DNA of 64,000 bases from Dyadobacter sp. CY347 (GCF_021502655.1 NZ_JAKFFT010000002.1:992001-1056000), one strand, 5' to 3'; positions 33,304-43,586 are shown, counted from the stretch's first letter. The notes: a model not told the origin generated them from the letters alone. Numbers and translations are program-made.

Positions 33304-34797
33304 ATGAATATGCAGAAAATCAAGATCCTCATTGTACTGCTTTGCATAGCATTATCAGTTCATGCGCAGAATGGCCGCAAGCTCAGGTTAAGCCCGGTTT
33401 TGCAAAGCAATATGGTCGTGCAGCAAAACCAGCCATTTAAAGTCTGGGGCCATGCGCCTGCCGGAGCCGAAGTGACCATTCAGCCAGACTGGTTGTCCGC
33501 ACCGGTGCGTATTTCGGCCAACGCGGAAAGCAAGTTTCTGGGGATTATCCCTGTTCCGGCGGCACGGGCTGGTGATTTTACTAAACATAAGATCACCATC
33601 AGCAGCGGCCAGGAAACGCAGACGCTGGAAAATGTTCTGATCGGGGAGACCTGGATTTGCAGTGGGCAATCCAACATGCAATTCAAAATGCACGAAACGC
33701 TGGATTCGGCCAGTGAAGTGCCGGCTGCTGCTTTTCCGCAGATCCGTTTGTTCAGTGCAAACCTGAATTTCAGTAATGAACCCCTGGATAGCATTCAGGG
33801 CACCTGGCAGGAATGTACGCCTGCCAGCGTGCGCACATTCAGCGCCGTGGGTTATCATTTCGGGCGGGAATTATTTGCCAAACTGAATGTGCCCGTCGGG
33901 CTGGTTTTTACCGGGATAGGCGCTTCGGCAGCACAAGCTTACGTGCCCCGCCAGATGCTGGCGGCCGATACAATGCTCAACCGTGTTTATTTACAGCCCT
34001 ATCTGGACAGTCCCAAATCGAAGGAAAAGATCGACGGCGGCTTTACTTTTGAGAAAGTGACCCGGCCGTTTTTACTTTATAATGCCCTTGTCAATCCCTT
34101 TATCAACCTTTCCGTTAAAGGCTTTATCTGGTATCAGGGCGAGTCCAACCGTAACGAGCGCACGAGCTACACCCGCCTCACACAGGCTATGATCCAGAGC
34201 TGGCGGTCGGCTTTCGGGCAGGGAAATCTGCCTTTTTATTACGTACAGGTAGCACCGTTCTGGTATGAACGGGATGATGCAGCACTGGCCGACTATGCAT
34301 TCTTTCGCGAAGCACAGGAAGCTGTGGCCAGCTTAGGAAATACAGAAATGGTCGTGAACATGGATGTGGGCGAGTCCCGGGATCTTCATCCGAAAAACAA
34401 AAAGCCCATCGGCGTGCGCCTGGCCAGAACGGCGCTCAACAGGACTTACGGCCTGCTGGAAATAAGCTATCAAGGGCCAAAATTTGACTATGCATTGTTT
34501 GGAAAAAAAGAAATCGAGATACATTTCCTTCCCGAAACCGTACGCAACGGGTTGGAAACCAATAACGGGAAAGCCCCTGAACATTTCTTTGTAGCAGGTG
34601 CAGACAGGAAATTTCATGCCGCAAAGGCCCGGATTGATAAAGACCGGATTATACTGACTTGTCCTGATGTAAAGCAACCGGTGGCTGTCCGGTATGCGTT
34701 TACGAATTTTGCAGTGACCAATTTGCAAAATAAGGACGGCCTGCCTGCACTGGCATTCCGCAGCGACGACTGGCCTGAACCAATTCCCCAAAAATAG
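33304..34797 (+). CDS. Sialate O-acetylesterase-like SGNH esterase
   Basis: A 497-residue exported esterase (signal peptide about 1-21, cleavage near HAQ). The N-terminal beta domain (PVLQSNMVVQQNQPFKVWG) precedes the catalytic SGNH domain with nucleophile motif GETWICSGQSNMQF near 113-126, GFIWYQGESN near 274-283, and the DLHP triad segment near 360. The family removes O-acetyl groups from sialic acid and other sugars; in Bacteroidota operons it also serves on acetylated hemicelluloses. It starts 19 bases after the GH38-like gene. Confidence 0.88.
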   Translation: MNMQKIKILIVLLCIALSVHAQNGRKLRLSPVLQSNMVVQQNQPFKVWGHAPAGAEVTIQPDWLSAPVRISANAESKFLGIIPVPAARAGDFTKHKITISSGQETQTLENVLIGETWICSGQSNMQFKMHETLDSASEVPAAAFPQIRLFSANLNFSNEPLDSIQGTWQECTPASVRTFSAVGYHFGRELFAKLNVPVGLVFTGIGASAAQAYVPRQMLAADTMLNRVYLQPYLDSPKSKEKIDGGFTFEKVTRPFLLYNALVNPFINLSVKGFIWYQGESNRNERTSYTRLTQAMIQSWRSAFGQGNLPFYYVQVAPFWYERDDAALADYAFFREAQEAVASLGNTEMVVNMDVGESRDLHPKNKKPIGVRLARTALNRTYGLLEISYQGPKFDYALFGKKEIEIHFLPETVRNGLETNNGKAPEHFFVAGADRKFHAAKARIDKDRIILTCPDVKQPVAVRYAFTNFAVTNLQNKDGLPALAFRSDDWPEPIPQK

Positions 34798-34814
34798 CCT
34801 TCCACATTACAGGC

Positions 34815-35843
34815 ATGATCAATAAAATAATGACAGATCCGAAACCATCGATGAGCGACCTTGCCAGGAAGCTGAACGTTTCAAAAACAACCATATCATT
34901 TATTCTTAACGGAAAGGCAAAGGAAAAACGGATCAGCGAATCGCTTGTTGAAAAAGTGCTGGCGGAGGCAGCCAGCCTGGGTTATCGGCCCAACCAGTTT
35001 GCACAAAGCCTGCGCACAGGCCGAACAAACATTATCGGGCTGATGGTAGAAGATATTTCCAACCCCTTTTATGCGAGCATTGCCAAATTAATCGAAGAAA
35101 AGGTTTACCAGAATGGCTATAAAATCGTGTATTGCAGCACGGAAAATGACGTGGCGCGCGGCAAGGATTTCCTGACAATGTTCTCTACGCTCAGTGTGGA
35201 CGGCTGCATTATCGCTCCTACCCAGGGCATGGAGCAGGAGATCCGCGACATGCTGGATAAGGGCAAGGGCGTAGTGCTTTTTGACCGCTATTTTGGCAAC
35301 GACGGCACCGATGCGGTAATGGTCGACAACCAGGGCGGCATGTATTTGGCCGTGGAGCACCTCGTGGCACGCGGCGCGAAAAACATCGGTCTTGTTGCGC
35401 TTGCCCTGGGCGATCCCGAGAAGGAAGACCGCATCATTGGTTTCAAAAAAGCCATCGCCGACCATGGACTGGCTACGCATGTTTTCCCTCTTCCATTTAA
35501 GGGCGGACACGAAGATTATTTGCAGGATATCAGCGAAATACTCAGTCAGAACAAGCTGGATGCGGTTGTGTTCGGGACCAATTACCTGGGCATTGCCGGG
35601 CTCGAAGTGATCAATCAGTCGGGGCTAAGCATTCCGGATGACATTGCCATGATCTCCTTCGATGACCATGATCTTTTCCGGATACACCGTCCGGGCATAA
35701 CCGTGGTCGCTCAGCCCATCGAAGGCATCGCGCAGGTGGCGATAGATACGCTGATGTCCAAACTGCGCAATCCGGCTTTACTCAAAAAAGCCGCCGAAGT
35801 AATCACATTGCCCACATCATTGATTATCAGGGCTTCAACCTAG
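34815..35843 (+). CDS. LacI-family transcriptional regulator
   Basis: A 342-residue regulator. The N-terminal HTH (SDLARKLNVSKTTISFILNG, about 13-33) and hinge helix (RPNQFAQSLRTGRT, 58-71) precede a periplasmic-binding-protein-like sensor domain (GLMVEDISNPFYASI, LAVEHLVARGAKNIGLV). It should bind the two CG-centred palindromes upstream of susC and respond to a sugar. A regulator inside the operon it likely controls gives autoregulation. Alternative ATG starts lie at residues 6 and 13. Confidence 0.93.
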   Translation: MINKIMTDPKPSMSDLARKLNVSKTTISFILNGKAKEKRISESLVEKVLAEAASLGYRPNQFAQSLRTGRTNIIGLMVEDISNPFYASIAKLIEEKVYQNGYKIVYCSTENDVARGKDFLTMFSTLSVDGCIIAPTQGMEQEIRDMLDKGKGVVLFDRYFGNDGTDAVMVDNQGGMYLAVEHLVARGAKNIGLVALALGDPEKEDRIIGFKKAIADHGLATHVFPLPFKGGHEDYLQDISEILSQNKLDAVVFGTNYLGIAGLEVINQSGLSIPDDIAMISFDDHDLFRIHRPGITVVAQPIEGIAQVAIDTLMSKLRNPALLKKAAEVITLPTSLIIRAST

Positions 35844-35849
35844 CGGGTT

Positions 35850-37121
35850 ATGGAACATAGCAGCACCACATTGACTATGCAGAGCAGGACTTTTCGCTGC
35901 GTGCTGATCGTGTCTTTAACCGGTTTTTTATCCGGTTTTGATTCCATTGTTATATCGGGCATTAACCTGTCTGTGAGGCAATTATGGCATACTTCGGATT
36001 GGTTTCACGGCACGTTTATCGTTTCCATCGCATTGTGGGGAGCAGTGGCCGGAGCTCTGATCGGCGGATATCCCACCGAACGCTGGGGCCGAAAACCGAC
36101 GCTGCTGCTCACGGGCGCGCTGTTTATGCTTGCGTCGCTCGGGACTGCCTTGTCCGTTTCGCCTTATATGTTTTCGGTTTTTCGCTTCATCGGTGGCCTG
36201 GCTGCGGGCATCGGCGCCATTTCGGCGCCAACCTACATTGCCGAGATCAGCGATGCGAAGGACCGTGGCAAACTGGGCATACTATTTCAATTTAGTCTGG
36301 TCGGGGGCATTCTGCTGGCTTACATTTCCAATTATATGCTTGCAGGCATCGCAGGTTCCGGCGACTGGCGGTTTATGGCTGGGGCCACGGGCGTAATTGC
36401 GCTTTTTTACACTTTGCTCGCCCTTGGCATTCCTGAAAGTCCCCGCTGGCTGATGCGTGCTGAAACAACTTTGGAACAAACTGCAAAGCTTCAAAATGCA
36501 GGTTTGTTTTCGGGAAAATATTCCAAAATCCTGGTCATTACATTATTAATGGTCTTTTTTAATCAATTTTCCGGGATCAGCTTCGTGCTTTTGTATGGGC
36601 CGCAGATTTTGAAACAGGCCGGGCTGGGCGTGTCGCAGTCGCTGCTGGGCGGCGTTTCCATCGGCATGGTGAATTTGCTGGCAACGGGTGTTGGAATGTA
36701 TTTTATTGATCGGGTAGGGAGGAGGCAACTGATGTTTGCAGGATCGATCGGGTATATTTTAAGTTTGTCAATGATGGCCTTAGGCTTTTATGCGGGCTGG
36801 TCTGCGTGGTTTGTACTGAGCTTCATGCTGGTTTTTATCTGCTCACATGCCATTGGGCAGGGCGCGGTGATCTGGGTTTTTATTGCGGAGATTTTCCCAA
36901 CGCGGGTGCGGGCGTTTGGTCAGGCTTGGGGCTCGGGAATGCTGAATGTATTTGCAGGATTGATTACGCTGCTGGGCACGGTGCTCATCAACCAATATTC
37001 AACCTGGATCATATTTGCCGGCTTTGCTTCGCTAATGGTGCTTCAACTAATGTTTGTGGCGCTGCTGATGCCGGAAACGAAAGGCATTTCCCTGGAAGCC
37101 ATTGAAGATCAGTTTTCTTAA
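35850..37121 (+). CDS. MFS sugar porter
   Basis: A 423-residue 12-TM transporter of the sugar porter family. Signatures visible are GGYPTERWGRKPTLL after helix 2, GLAAGIGAISAPTYIAEIS, PESPRWLMR after helix 6, FNQFSGIS in helix 7, IDRVGRRQL, and the C-terminal PETKGISLEAIE. The central loop is short, so the length is below the usual 450-500. It would carry the monosaccharide released by the operon's hydrolases across the inner membrane. It begins six bases after the lacI-type gene. Confidence 0.93.
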   Translation: MEHSSTTLTMQSRTFRCVLIVSLTGFLSGFDSIVISGINLSVRQLWHTSDWFHGTFIVSIALWGAVAGALIGGYPTERWGRKPTLLLTGALFMLASLGTALSVSPYMFSVFRFIGGLAAGIGAISAPTYIAEISDAKDRGKLGILFQFSLVGGILLAYISNYMLAGIAGSGDWRFMAGATGVIALFYTLLALGIPESPRWLMRAETTLEQTAKLQNAGLFSGKYSKILVITLLMVFFNQFSGISFVLLYGPQILKQAGLGVSQSLLGGVSIGMVNLLATGVGMYFIDRVGRRQLMFAGSIGYILSLSMMALGFYAGWSAWFVLSFMLVFICSHAIGQGAVIWVFIAEIFPTRVRAFGQAWGSGMLNVFAGLITLLGTVLINQYSTWIIFAGFASLMVLQLMFVALLMPETKGISLEAIEDQFS

Positions 37122-37152
37122 TTTTCCCGAGCTAAATTTCAGCGACCAGTCC

Positions 37153-40100
37153 ATGAGCCGATTTTACCTGCATTGTATTTTTGTTTTACTGACTTTTTCT
37201 GCCTGTCAAAAAAAGTCGGAATCGCTATTCAGCCTGCTGAGCCCGCAGCAGACCGGTATTGATTTTTCCAACGACATCCGTCAGACCGATTCGCTTAACA
37301 TTTTAAAATACATGTATTTCTATAATGGAGGCGGCGTGGGCCTGGGTGATATTAACAATGACGGACTGACGGACCTTTTCTTTTCAGGAAATATGGTTTC
37401 TTCCAAATTGTATCTCAATAAGGGCAACATGCAGTTTGAAGACATTACCAACAAAGCGGGCATTGCCACGAACGGCTGGTGTACAGGGGTTGCAATGGTT
37501 GATCTGAACGCAGACGGGTTACTGGATATTTATGTGAGCCGCGCAGGCAGTCCCGACCCGGCTATGCGCGCAAACCTGCTTTTTATCAACAAAGGAAATA
37601 ATACGTTCGCTGAATCGGCGGCAGATTACGGACTGGCGGACACCGGTTACAGCACGCAGGCCGCTTTCCTGGATTATGATCAGGATGGCGACCTGGACGC
37701 TTACCTGCTCACGCATGACCATTCTCCGCGGGCAGTCAACAACCTCATGCCGATCAGGTCACACGGAGAGGCAGCCAATACAGATAAATTGTTCAGAAAT
37801 GAGGGCAATGGTGCAGCAGGCCATCCGGTTTTTAAAAATGTTTCCGCAGAAGCCGGCATTCTGATCGAAGGTTACGGCCTGGGCGTGGCTGTAAACGATC
37901 TGAATGGCGACGACTATCCGGATATTTATGTCGCCAATGACTTTTTGAGCAATGATTTGCTCTATATCAATAACCGCGACGGCACTTTCACCAACCGCAT
38001 TGGAGAATATATGAAACACCAGAGCTATAATGCAATGGGCGTGGACGTGTCGGATTATAACAATGATGGTTTTCAGGACATTGTGGTGCTGGACATGCTG
38101 CCCGAAGATAACTACCGGCAAAAGATCATGGCGGCAGGAATGTCCAATGAAAAGTTTGATTTCATGAGGCAGATCGGTTACCAGCCGCAATACATGCGCA
38201 ACACGCTGCAACTCAACAATGGTAACGGCCATTTCAGTGAGATCGGCCAACTTGCCGGCATTGACAAAACCGATTGGAGCTGGGGCCCGCTTTTCGCCGA
38301 CTTTGACAATGACGGCTATCGCGATTTGTTCATCAGCAACGGACATTTGAAGGACATGACCGATAAGGATTTTATCAAATACAGCCAGCAAACGACGATG
38401 TTCGAGGAGAAGGACGAGGCAAATGCGAAGCTGCTTAAACTGATGAACAACCTGAAAGGCGTCAAAGTCCCAAACTATGTGTTCCGAAACAACGGAGATC
38501 TTACATTCACGCACGCAACCAACTGGGGCATTGATGAGCCGTCCTTTTCGAATGGCTCCTCCTATGCCGATCTTGACAATGACGGAGACCTGGACCTTGT
38601 CGTCAATAATGTCAATGAAAAAGCATTTATATATCAAAACGAATCGCAGAAGCTTGGTAAAAACAACTGGCTGCAACTTTCGCTGAAAGGCGATAGCCCG
38701 AACCGTCAGGCATTGGGCGCGAAGGTGAGGCTTCATTATCAGGGGCAAATGCAGGTTTACGAACATACATTATACCGGGGGTTTCAGTCGACGGTGGGTA
38801 ACATTGTTCATTTTGGTCTGGGCAATGCCAACAGGATCGATACACTGGAAATCCGCTGGCCCGATGGGCGTGTGCAGCAAATGTTAAATATAAATTCCGG
38901 GGAGCGCCTGGTTTTGGAACAAAAAAATGCATCGCGGAAATTAAAAAGCATTACTAAACCAATCCTGCCCATTTTCAAAGAGGTGAGCAATGAGTACGGG
39001 CTTAATTACACACATTTGGAAAACGAGCACCTGGATCTTGCAACGCATGTTCTGATGCCACAAACTTACTCGACGACCGGGCCCTCGATGGCGGTGGGAG
39101 ACATGAATGGGGACGAGCTCAATGATCTGGTAATAGGCGGCGCCGCAGGTTTTCCTACTGTTTACTTTTTGCAACAAGCCAATGGGCGCTTTGTCAGGAG
39201 GGAACTCTCGGTTGACAAGGAAAAGGAAGATGCCGGAAGCTTGCTTTTTGACGCGGATGGTGACGGTGATAATGACCTGTATATAGCCAGCGGCGGCAGC
39301 GAGTTTAATGCAGGTTCCGCCCTTTACCAGGACCGGCTTTACAAAAACGATGGTAAAGGGAATTTTACCAAAGACGCCGCCGCGCTCCCGCCGATGCTTG
39401 CCAGCAAGTCCTGTGTGACGGCAGCAGATTTTGACGGCGACGGCGACCTCGATTTGTTTGTGGGAGGACGCCTTGTGCCAGGCAAATATCCGGCAGCTCC
39501 CGAAAGCTATATACTGCGCAATGATGGCGGAAAGTTTACCGATGTAACTGCAAAGGTCTGCCAGGAAATTCGTCACATCGGCATGGTCAGCTCCGCGTTA
39601 TGGACGGATTTCGATAACGATGGCTACACCGATCTGCTGGTGGCCGGTGAATGGATGCCCGTGCTGTTCTTCAAAAATAAAGGCGGCAAACTCGTTAATG
39701 TGACCGCCTCAACTAATCTGGGCAACACCTCGGGCTGGTGGAACAACATCCGGGGCGCTGATATGGACAATGACGGCGACACGGATTATATACTTGGGAA
39801 TATGGGCACCAACACGCCTTTCCGGGCTTCGGCCTCGGAACCGCTGACTGTGCACAGCGGTGACCTGGACGGGAGCGGGCTGCATCAATCCTTGCTTTCC
39901 TGGTACATTCAGGGCAAAAACTATCCATGGCCTTCCCGGGATGCCCTGCTGCGCCAAATGCCAAGGCTCGGCAAACGCTTCTTTTTGTATGACGAATACG
40001 CCAGGGCAACGACCCAGGACGTGATTTCTCCCGAACTGCTTCATAAGGCCACCGTATCAAAAGCAAGCTATTTTTCCTCGTCCTACATTGAAAATCTGGG

Positions 40101-40449
40101 AAAAGGTAAATTCAAAATAAAAGCACTCCCCCTGCAGGCGCAGTTCGCCCCGGTTCAAGGCATCGTCATTAGAGACGTAGACGGCGATGGTAATACGGAC
40201 CTGATCCTTTCGGGAAATTCTTATGCGCCGGATGCTTCAATCGGGCGGTTCGATGCAATGCAGGGATTGTATTTAAAAGGCGATGGGCACGGGAATTTTG
40301 CGCCCGTGCCGCAGGCCCTGAGCGGATTAATGCTGAATGGTGACAACAGATCTCTCGTCGAGCTGATCACGAAGGATAAAAAAGTGCTTTTGATAGGCGC
40401 AAGCAATTCCGGAAAGCTGGAAGTGTACAAGCAGCTTCAACCTCAGTAA
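37153..40449 (+). CDS. FG-GAP/VCBS and ASPIC-UnbV repeat lipoprotein
   Basis: A 1098-residue exported protein; the ATG at 37153 gives a signal with lipobox TFSAC. I count thirteen DxDxDG-type calcium-binding FG-GAP/VCBS repeats (for example DINNDGLTDLFF, DFDGDGDLDLFV, DVDGDGNTDLIL), arranged in two beta-propeller-like halves. Between them lies an ASPIC/UnbV-type segment (NWLQLSLKGDSPNRQALGAKV, WPDGRVQ). Such CRTAC-like proteins are common beside SusCD systems and probably bind surface glycans or proteins with Ca2+. Last gene of the operon. Confidence 0.88.
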   Translation: MSRFYLHCIFVLLTFSACQKKSESLFSLLSPQQTGIDFSNDIRQTDSLNILKYMYFYNGGGVGLGDINNDGLTDLFFSGNMVSSKLYLNKGNMQFEDITNKAGIATNGWCTGVAMVDLNADGLLDIYVSRAGSPDPAMRANLLFINKGNNTFAESAADYGLADTGYSTQAAFLDYDQDGDLDAYLLTHDHSPRAVNNLMPIRSHGEAANTDKLFRNEGNGAAGHPVFKNVSAEAGILIEGYGLGVAVNDLNGDDYPDIYVANDFLSNDLLYINNRDGTFTNRIGEYMKHQSYNAMGVDVSDYNNDGFQDIVVLDMLPEDNYRQKIMAAGMSNEKFDFMRQIGYQPQYMRNTLQLNNGNGHFSEIGQLAGIDKTDWSWGPLFADFDNDGYRDLFISNGHLKDMTDKDFIKYSQQTTMFEEKDEANAKLLKLMNNLKGVKVPNYVFRNNGDLTFTHATNWGIDEPSFSNGSSYADLDNDGDLDLVVNNVNEKAFIYQNESQKLGKNNWLQLSLKGDSPNRQALGAKVRLHYQGQMQVYEHTLYRGFQSTVGNIVHFGLGNANRIDTLEIRWPDGRVQQMLNINSGERLVLEQKNASRKLKSITKPILPIFKEVSNEYGLNYTHLENEHLDLATHVLMPQTYSTTGPSMAVGDMNGDELNDLVIGGAAGFPTVYFLQQANGRFVRRELSVDKEKEDAGSLLFDADGDGDNDLYIASGGSEFNAGSALYQDRLYKNDGKGNFTKDAAALPPMLASKSCVTAADFDGDGDLDLFVGGRLVPGKYPAAPESYILRNDGGKFTDVTAKVCQEIRHIGMVSSALWTDFDNDGYTDLLVAGEWMPVLFFKNKGGKLVNVTASTNLGNTSGWWNNIRGADMDNDGDTDYILGNMGTNTPFRASASEPLTVHSGDLDGSGLHQSLLSWYIQGKNYPWPSRDALLRQMPRLGKRFFLYDEYARATTQDVISPELLHKATVSKASYFSSSYIENLGKGKFKIKALPLQAQFAPVQGIVIRDVDGDGNTDLILSGNSYAPDASIGRFDAMQGLYLKGDGHGNFAPVPQALSGLMLNGDNRSLVELITKDKKVLLIGASNSGKLEVYKQLQPQ

Positions 40450-40488
40450 TCCAGCCTGACTCACTAACATTCCAAGCGCTTTTTTCAT

Positions 40489-42654
40489 CTAAAATGAAAA
40501 GTTATACCGCAGAGAGAATGCTGTGCCCGGCAGATTATAGCCTCGTTTTTCGTAATAATTCTCGTCGGTTACATTCGCAATTTTAACCCCTAATGAATGA
40601 TGGGAATTTACTTTGAATGAAGCAGCAAAATCAATAACAGCATAGCTCGGATATTCAATTTCCGGATTGATGGGATCGGTATAATCAATGTCTTTCCGCT
40701 GGCCTACCGACCTTCCGGAGAGCCGCATTTGCAGCCACTTTTGATTATTATATTCAATGCCATAATTGAATGTATTCCTGGCCACATTCTGAATGTCGCG
40801 TTCCACCGCAGAGGCATCTGTTCCGACGATCAACTCCTTGGCTTTCAGCAAAGAAGAACCTGTAACGAATGTTTTGAATGAGTAACGATAGTTTTGAAAT
40901 ACACCAAAATCAAAAGCAAGCTCCGTTTCGATTCCCTGGATTGTAGCGTCTGCCGCGTTGACAAATGTGGCTCGTGAAACGATGACTTCGCCATTGTTTT
41001 GCGGTTCATTAACCACATTGATAATCTTGGCAATCCGATTATCCACTTTGGTTGAAAAGTATGTGAGGCCGACCGTAAATCCTGAACTTGGCTTCATATA
41101 TTGAAATCCAAAATCCCAGCTTAAACTGCTTTCATTCTTTAAATCCGCATTTCCGGCTGTGACTGCAATTCTGCCTTTTGCATCTTTTACTTCATTATAA
41201 CCTGCGACTGAGTAAGCGTCCGTCGTGACAAATGCTCTTCCTGTTGCGACTTTCAACCTAAGATTCGAAGTAACTGCATAATTAATCCCCAAGCTCGGGC
41301 TGACGAACGGAGTGTTTCTTTTTCCCGCCTGATAAGTCGGCAAGAGCGCTGTTTCTTTCACATTAAATGTAATGTTGTCATAGCGTACACCCGGTTGCAG
41401 CGTCCACTTTTTGTAATTCAAAAGGGCTTGCGCATAAAATGCTGAGGAAGTGATTGCATAAGCCGGTTGCGTTGGCGCCCGCTCGGTGGTGTCATTGCTC
41501 CATCTCCGGCTGCTGGTTTGGGCATTCAGATAGTCGTAACCCAGCATGATCGTATGTTTTCCAATTTTCCAAGTGTCCTTCACCTGCGCGCCGGTCCATT
41601 GGTTTTCGCCTTCTGCCGAGCGAAAAGGAGTGACTGGTTTTCCTGCAACATTCAATGTGAAGTTTCGAGTGTTTTCCTGCGCGTGAAAGATTTTAACACT
41701 TGCCTCATGATCTCCTATGTTACCCGAAACGGCCAGATCAACCGCATTCCTATCATTATTTTTCTTGCTCGCTTCCGTGCTTCCCGACGAAATTTCTCCC
41801 GGTGATTCCACATCCCTGGCCACAAAATTTTCCCCGCTTACATCAAACCGCCAGTTTTTACTCAGCTGATATCCCAGTCGCGCCCGGCCCGTGTAATAAT
41901 GCAGATTGGTGTATGGCCGCCGCTGCCCGTCCGTAACCGTTTCGTCCACTTGCTCGACCGGAATGTTGGTATAATTCTTCTGCGCATTTTGAAATCCAAA
42001 CAAATTCCGGAGCAAGTTATCCTGACCTATTTTATAATCCTTGGCACGTTGAAAATAAGCGAATGAAACGTCGTAATCGAGCTTTTTGGTCAAATTTCCG
42101 CCCGCATTAAGACCCGCCTGCACGGTTGCAAAACTCCCATATTCAAGAAATGCATTTCCACTCGTCGGTCCCTGAGATTTGGTGCGGATAATGTTAATCA
42201 CCCCGCCCATTGCTTGCGAGCCGTATAAAGATGACGCTGGTCCTTTGAGGACTTCGATGTGCTCAATGCCAATTAAGTTAATCTGCGACAGATTAGTAAC
42301 ACCGGCCGGCCGACCATCAATCAGAAGCAATGTGCGCTGATTTAATCCTGAAAACTGCGGCCGGAAACCACGTATTCCGATGCCTGATGAAAGATTGGGA
42401 TATTGAATCACATCAACCGCCGCAAGCTTCCGGACAATGTCGGTAATGTCCGCTGCGGGTGTGAGTTTTAGATCTTCGCTGGAAATGATCGAAAGCTGTT
42501 GCGCGAGCGTTTCTTTTCTGGTTTCAAAGCGCGTTGCAGTAACGACAATTGGGTTTAGCAGATTCGTTTTGCTGGAATCTACAATGGTTTCCTGTGCATT
42601 TGCAGCAAGAGAAAGCGCCAGCAATGCTGCTGTTTTGTAAGTAAATGTTTTCAC
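40489..42654 (-). CDS. BtuB-like TonB-dependent receptor
   Basis: A 721-residue TonB-dependent receptor starting at GTG 42654, with a short signal peptide (LLALSLAANAQ). The TonB box/plug region has PIVVTATRFETRKE, then SGIGIRGFRP, TLLLIDGRP and IEVLKGPASSLYGSQAMGGVINII, and the chain ends in an aromatic barrel strand (FSLRYNFSF). It is of the vitamin B12/colicin receptor type rather than SusC type. Its start overlaps the stop of a NiCoT-like gene that is preceded by a cobalamin riboswitch, so corrinoid uptake is the likely role. Confidence 0.85.
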   Translation of the reverse strand: MKTFTYKTAALLALSLAANAQETIVDSSKTNLLNPIVVTATRFETRKETLAQQLSIISSEDLKLTPAADITDIVRKLAAVDVIQYPNLSSGIGIRGFRPQFSGLNQRTLLLIDGRPAGVTNLSQINLIGIEHIEVLKGPASSLYGSQAMGGVINIIRTKSQGPTSGNAFLEYGSFATVQAGLNAGGNLTKKLDYDVSFAYFQRAKDYKIGQDNLLRNLFGFQNAQKNYTNIPVEQVDETVTDGQRRPYTNLHYYTGRARLGYQLSKNWRFDVSGENFVARDVESPGEISSGSTEASKKNNDRNAVDLAVSGNIGDHEASVKIFHAQENTRNFTLNVAGKPVTPFRSAEGENQWTGAQVKDTWKIGKHTIMLGYDYLNAQTSSRRWSNDTTERAPTQPAYAITSSAFYAQALLNYKKWTLQPGVRYDNITFNVKETALLPTYQAGKRNTPFVSPSLGINYAVTSNLRLKVATGRAFVTTDAYSVAGYNEVKDAKGRIAVTAGNADLKNESSLSWDFGFQYMKPSSGFTVGLTYFSTKVDNRIAKIINVVNEPQNNGEVIVSRATFVNAADATIQGIETELAFDFGVFQNYRYSFKTFVTGSSLLKAKELIVGTDASAVERDIQNVARNTFNYGIEYNNQKWLQMRLSGRSVGQRKDIDYTDPINPEIEYPSYAVIDFAASFKVNSHHSLGVKIANVTDENYYEKRGYNLPGTAFSLRYNFSF

Positions 42655-43283
42655 TATTGAATTGAACTAATGAGCGTGATTGCTCCGATTATGATGGAAA
42701 ATGTGCCTACGAGATAATTGACGATCCGAAAAAATTGCTCGCGTTTCGAAACGTATTTGCTGATGGATAATGCGAAGAAATATCCGTAAGCGGACATGGA
42801 GAGAATGATGCCCACACTTTGAATAACGATGATCCAGACGGCAGTCTGCGCGTCGCTGGCAGCAAGGGTAAGCGCCACTGCGCAAGCCCCGCCCGTGCCC
42901 GCCAGTCCATGCACCATACCAACCCAAAAAGAGCGGCTAACCTTCTGCGGCGCATTCGTGAAAATTCGTGCATCCCGTGGCAAAAAATTGCGCCGAATCG
43001 CCACAATCCCCAGACAGATCATCAAAGGTCCCACCAGCATTTCAACCTTCCCCGAAACTTCGAGGGAAATCTGGGATTTAAGCAGCAGCACCAAAATAGC
43101 AAATAAAACCAGGCTCAAAGAATGTCCCAGCGCCCAATGCATTGACCGCCAAATGAGTTTCCAGCGCCGTGCCGGGCCTTGCTTTTCATCAATGGCCAAA
43201 ACGGAAACCGCCGCCATGTGATCGGGTTCAAAAGAATGCTGGATGCCTAAAAGAAGGGAGTCAACAAGTAGAAAATTAACCAT
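42654..43283 (-). CDS. NiCoT/UreH-like cobalt or nickel transporter
   Basis: A 209-residue membrane protein with about six TM helices. The first helix carries HSFEPDH (His 16, Asp 21, His 22), matching the HX4DH metal signature of nickel/cobalt transporters of the NiCoT and related NicO/UreH groups. GMVHGLAGTGGA in the middle resembles the internal G/H-rich repeat of UreH-type proteins. Its position between a cobalamin riboswitch and a BtuB-like receptor favours cobalt. It is smaller than classic HoxN/NixA (about 330 residues). Confidence 0.72.
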   Translation of the reverse strand: MVNFLLVDSLLLGIQHSFEPDHMAAVSVLAIDEKQGPARRWKLIWRSMHWALGHSLSLVLFAILVLLLKSQISLEVSGKVEMLVGPLMICLGIVAIRRNFLPRDARIFTNAPQKVSRSFWVGMVHGLAGTGGACAVALTLAASDAQTAVWIIVIQSVGIILSMSAYGYFFALSISKYVSKREQFFRIVNYLVGTFSIIIGAITLISSIQ

Positions 43284-43424
43284 AACAATCGAATAAAGTT
43301 TAGCCTGAAAGGCAGTTCACTTATCCGGATTGAAAACAGGAGCATACACGAGGAAGGGCATAAGCCGGGAACGGCCTGCCAACATCCTATCGCCTTTCTT
43401 CCCGAAAGCAAAACGGATATTTTC

Positions 43425-43560
43425 AACTGGCAGGTCTTCTGGCTCGTTCAACTCCTAACGCCTTCCCGGGTGACCAGTGGCATCATGTCAGAAGCTTATA
43501 TTTTGAACTTACAGCAGCGGGAACTGCTCCGGAATTACACCGGATTCCCTTTTAATTCCA
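43425..43560 (-). promoter_or_regulatory. Cobalamin riboswitch, leftward
   Basis: Minus-strand sequence has the core of the AdoCbl aptamer in order: GGGAATCCGGTGTAATTCC, GGAGCAGTTCCCGCTGCTGT, the B12-box-like GATGCCACTGG, a GGGAAGG segment and the closing AGAAGACCTGCC. It sits about 140 bases before the NiCoT-like gene. Binding of cobalamin should turn off that gene and the BtuB-like receptor. The CAGGCCGTTCCCGGC stretch after it could be the expression platform. Confidence 0.88.
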
Positions 43561-43586
43561 CCAAAGGCGGAAACCAAATGAAGCGG

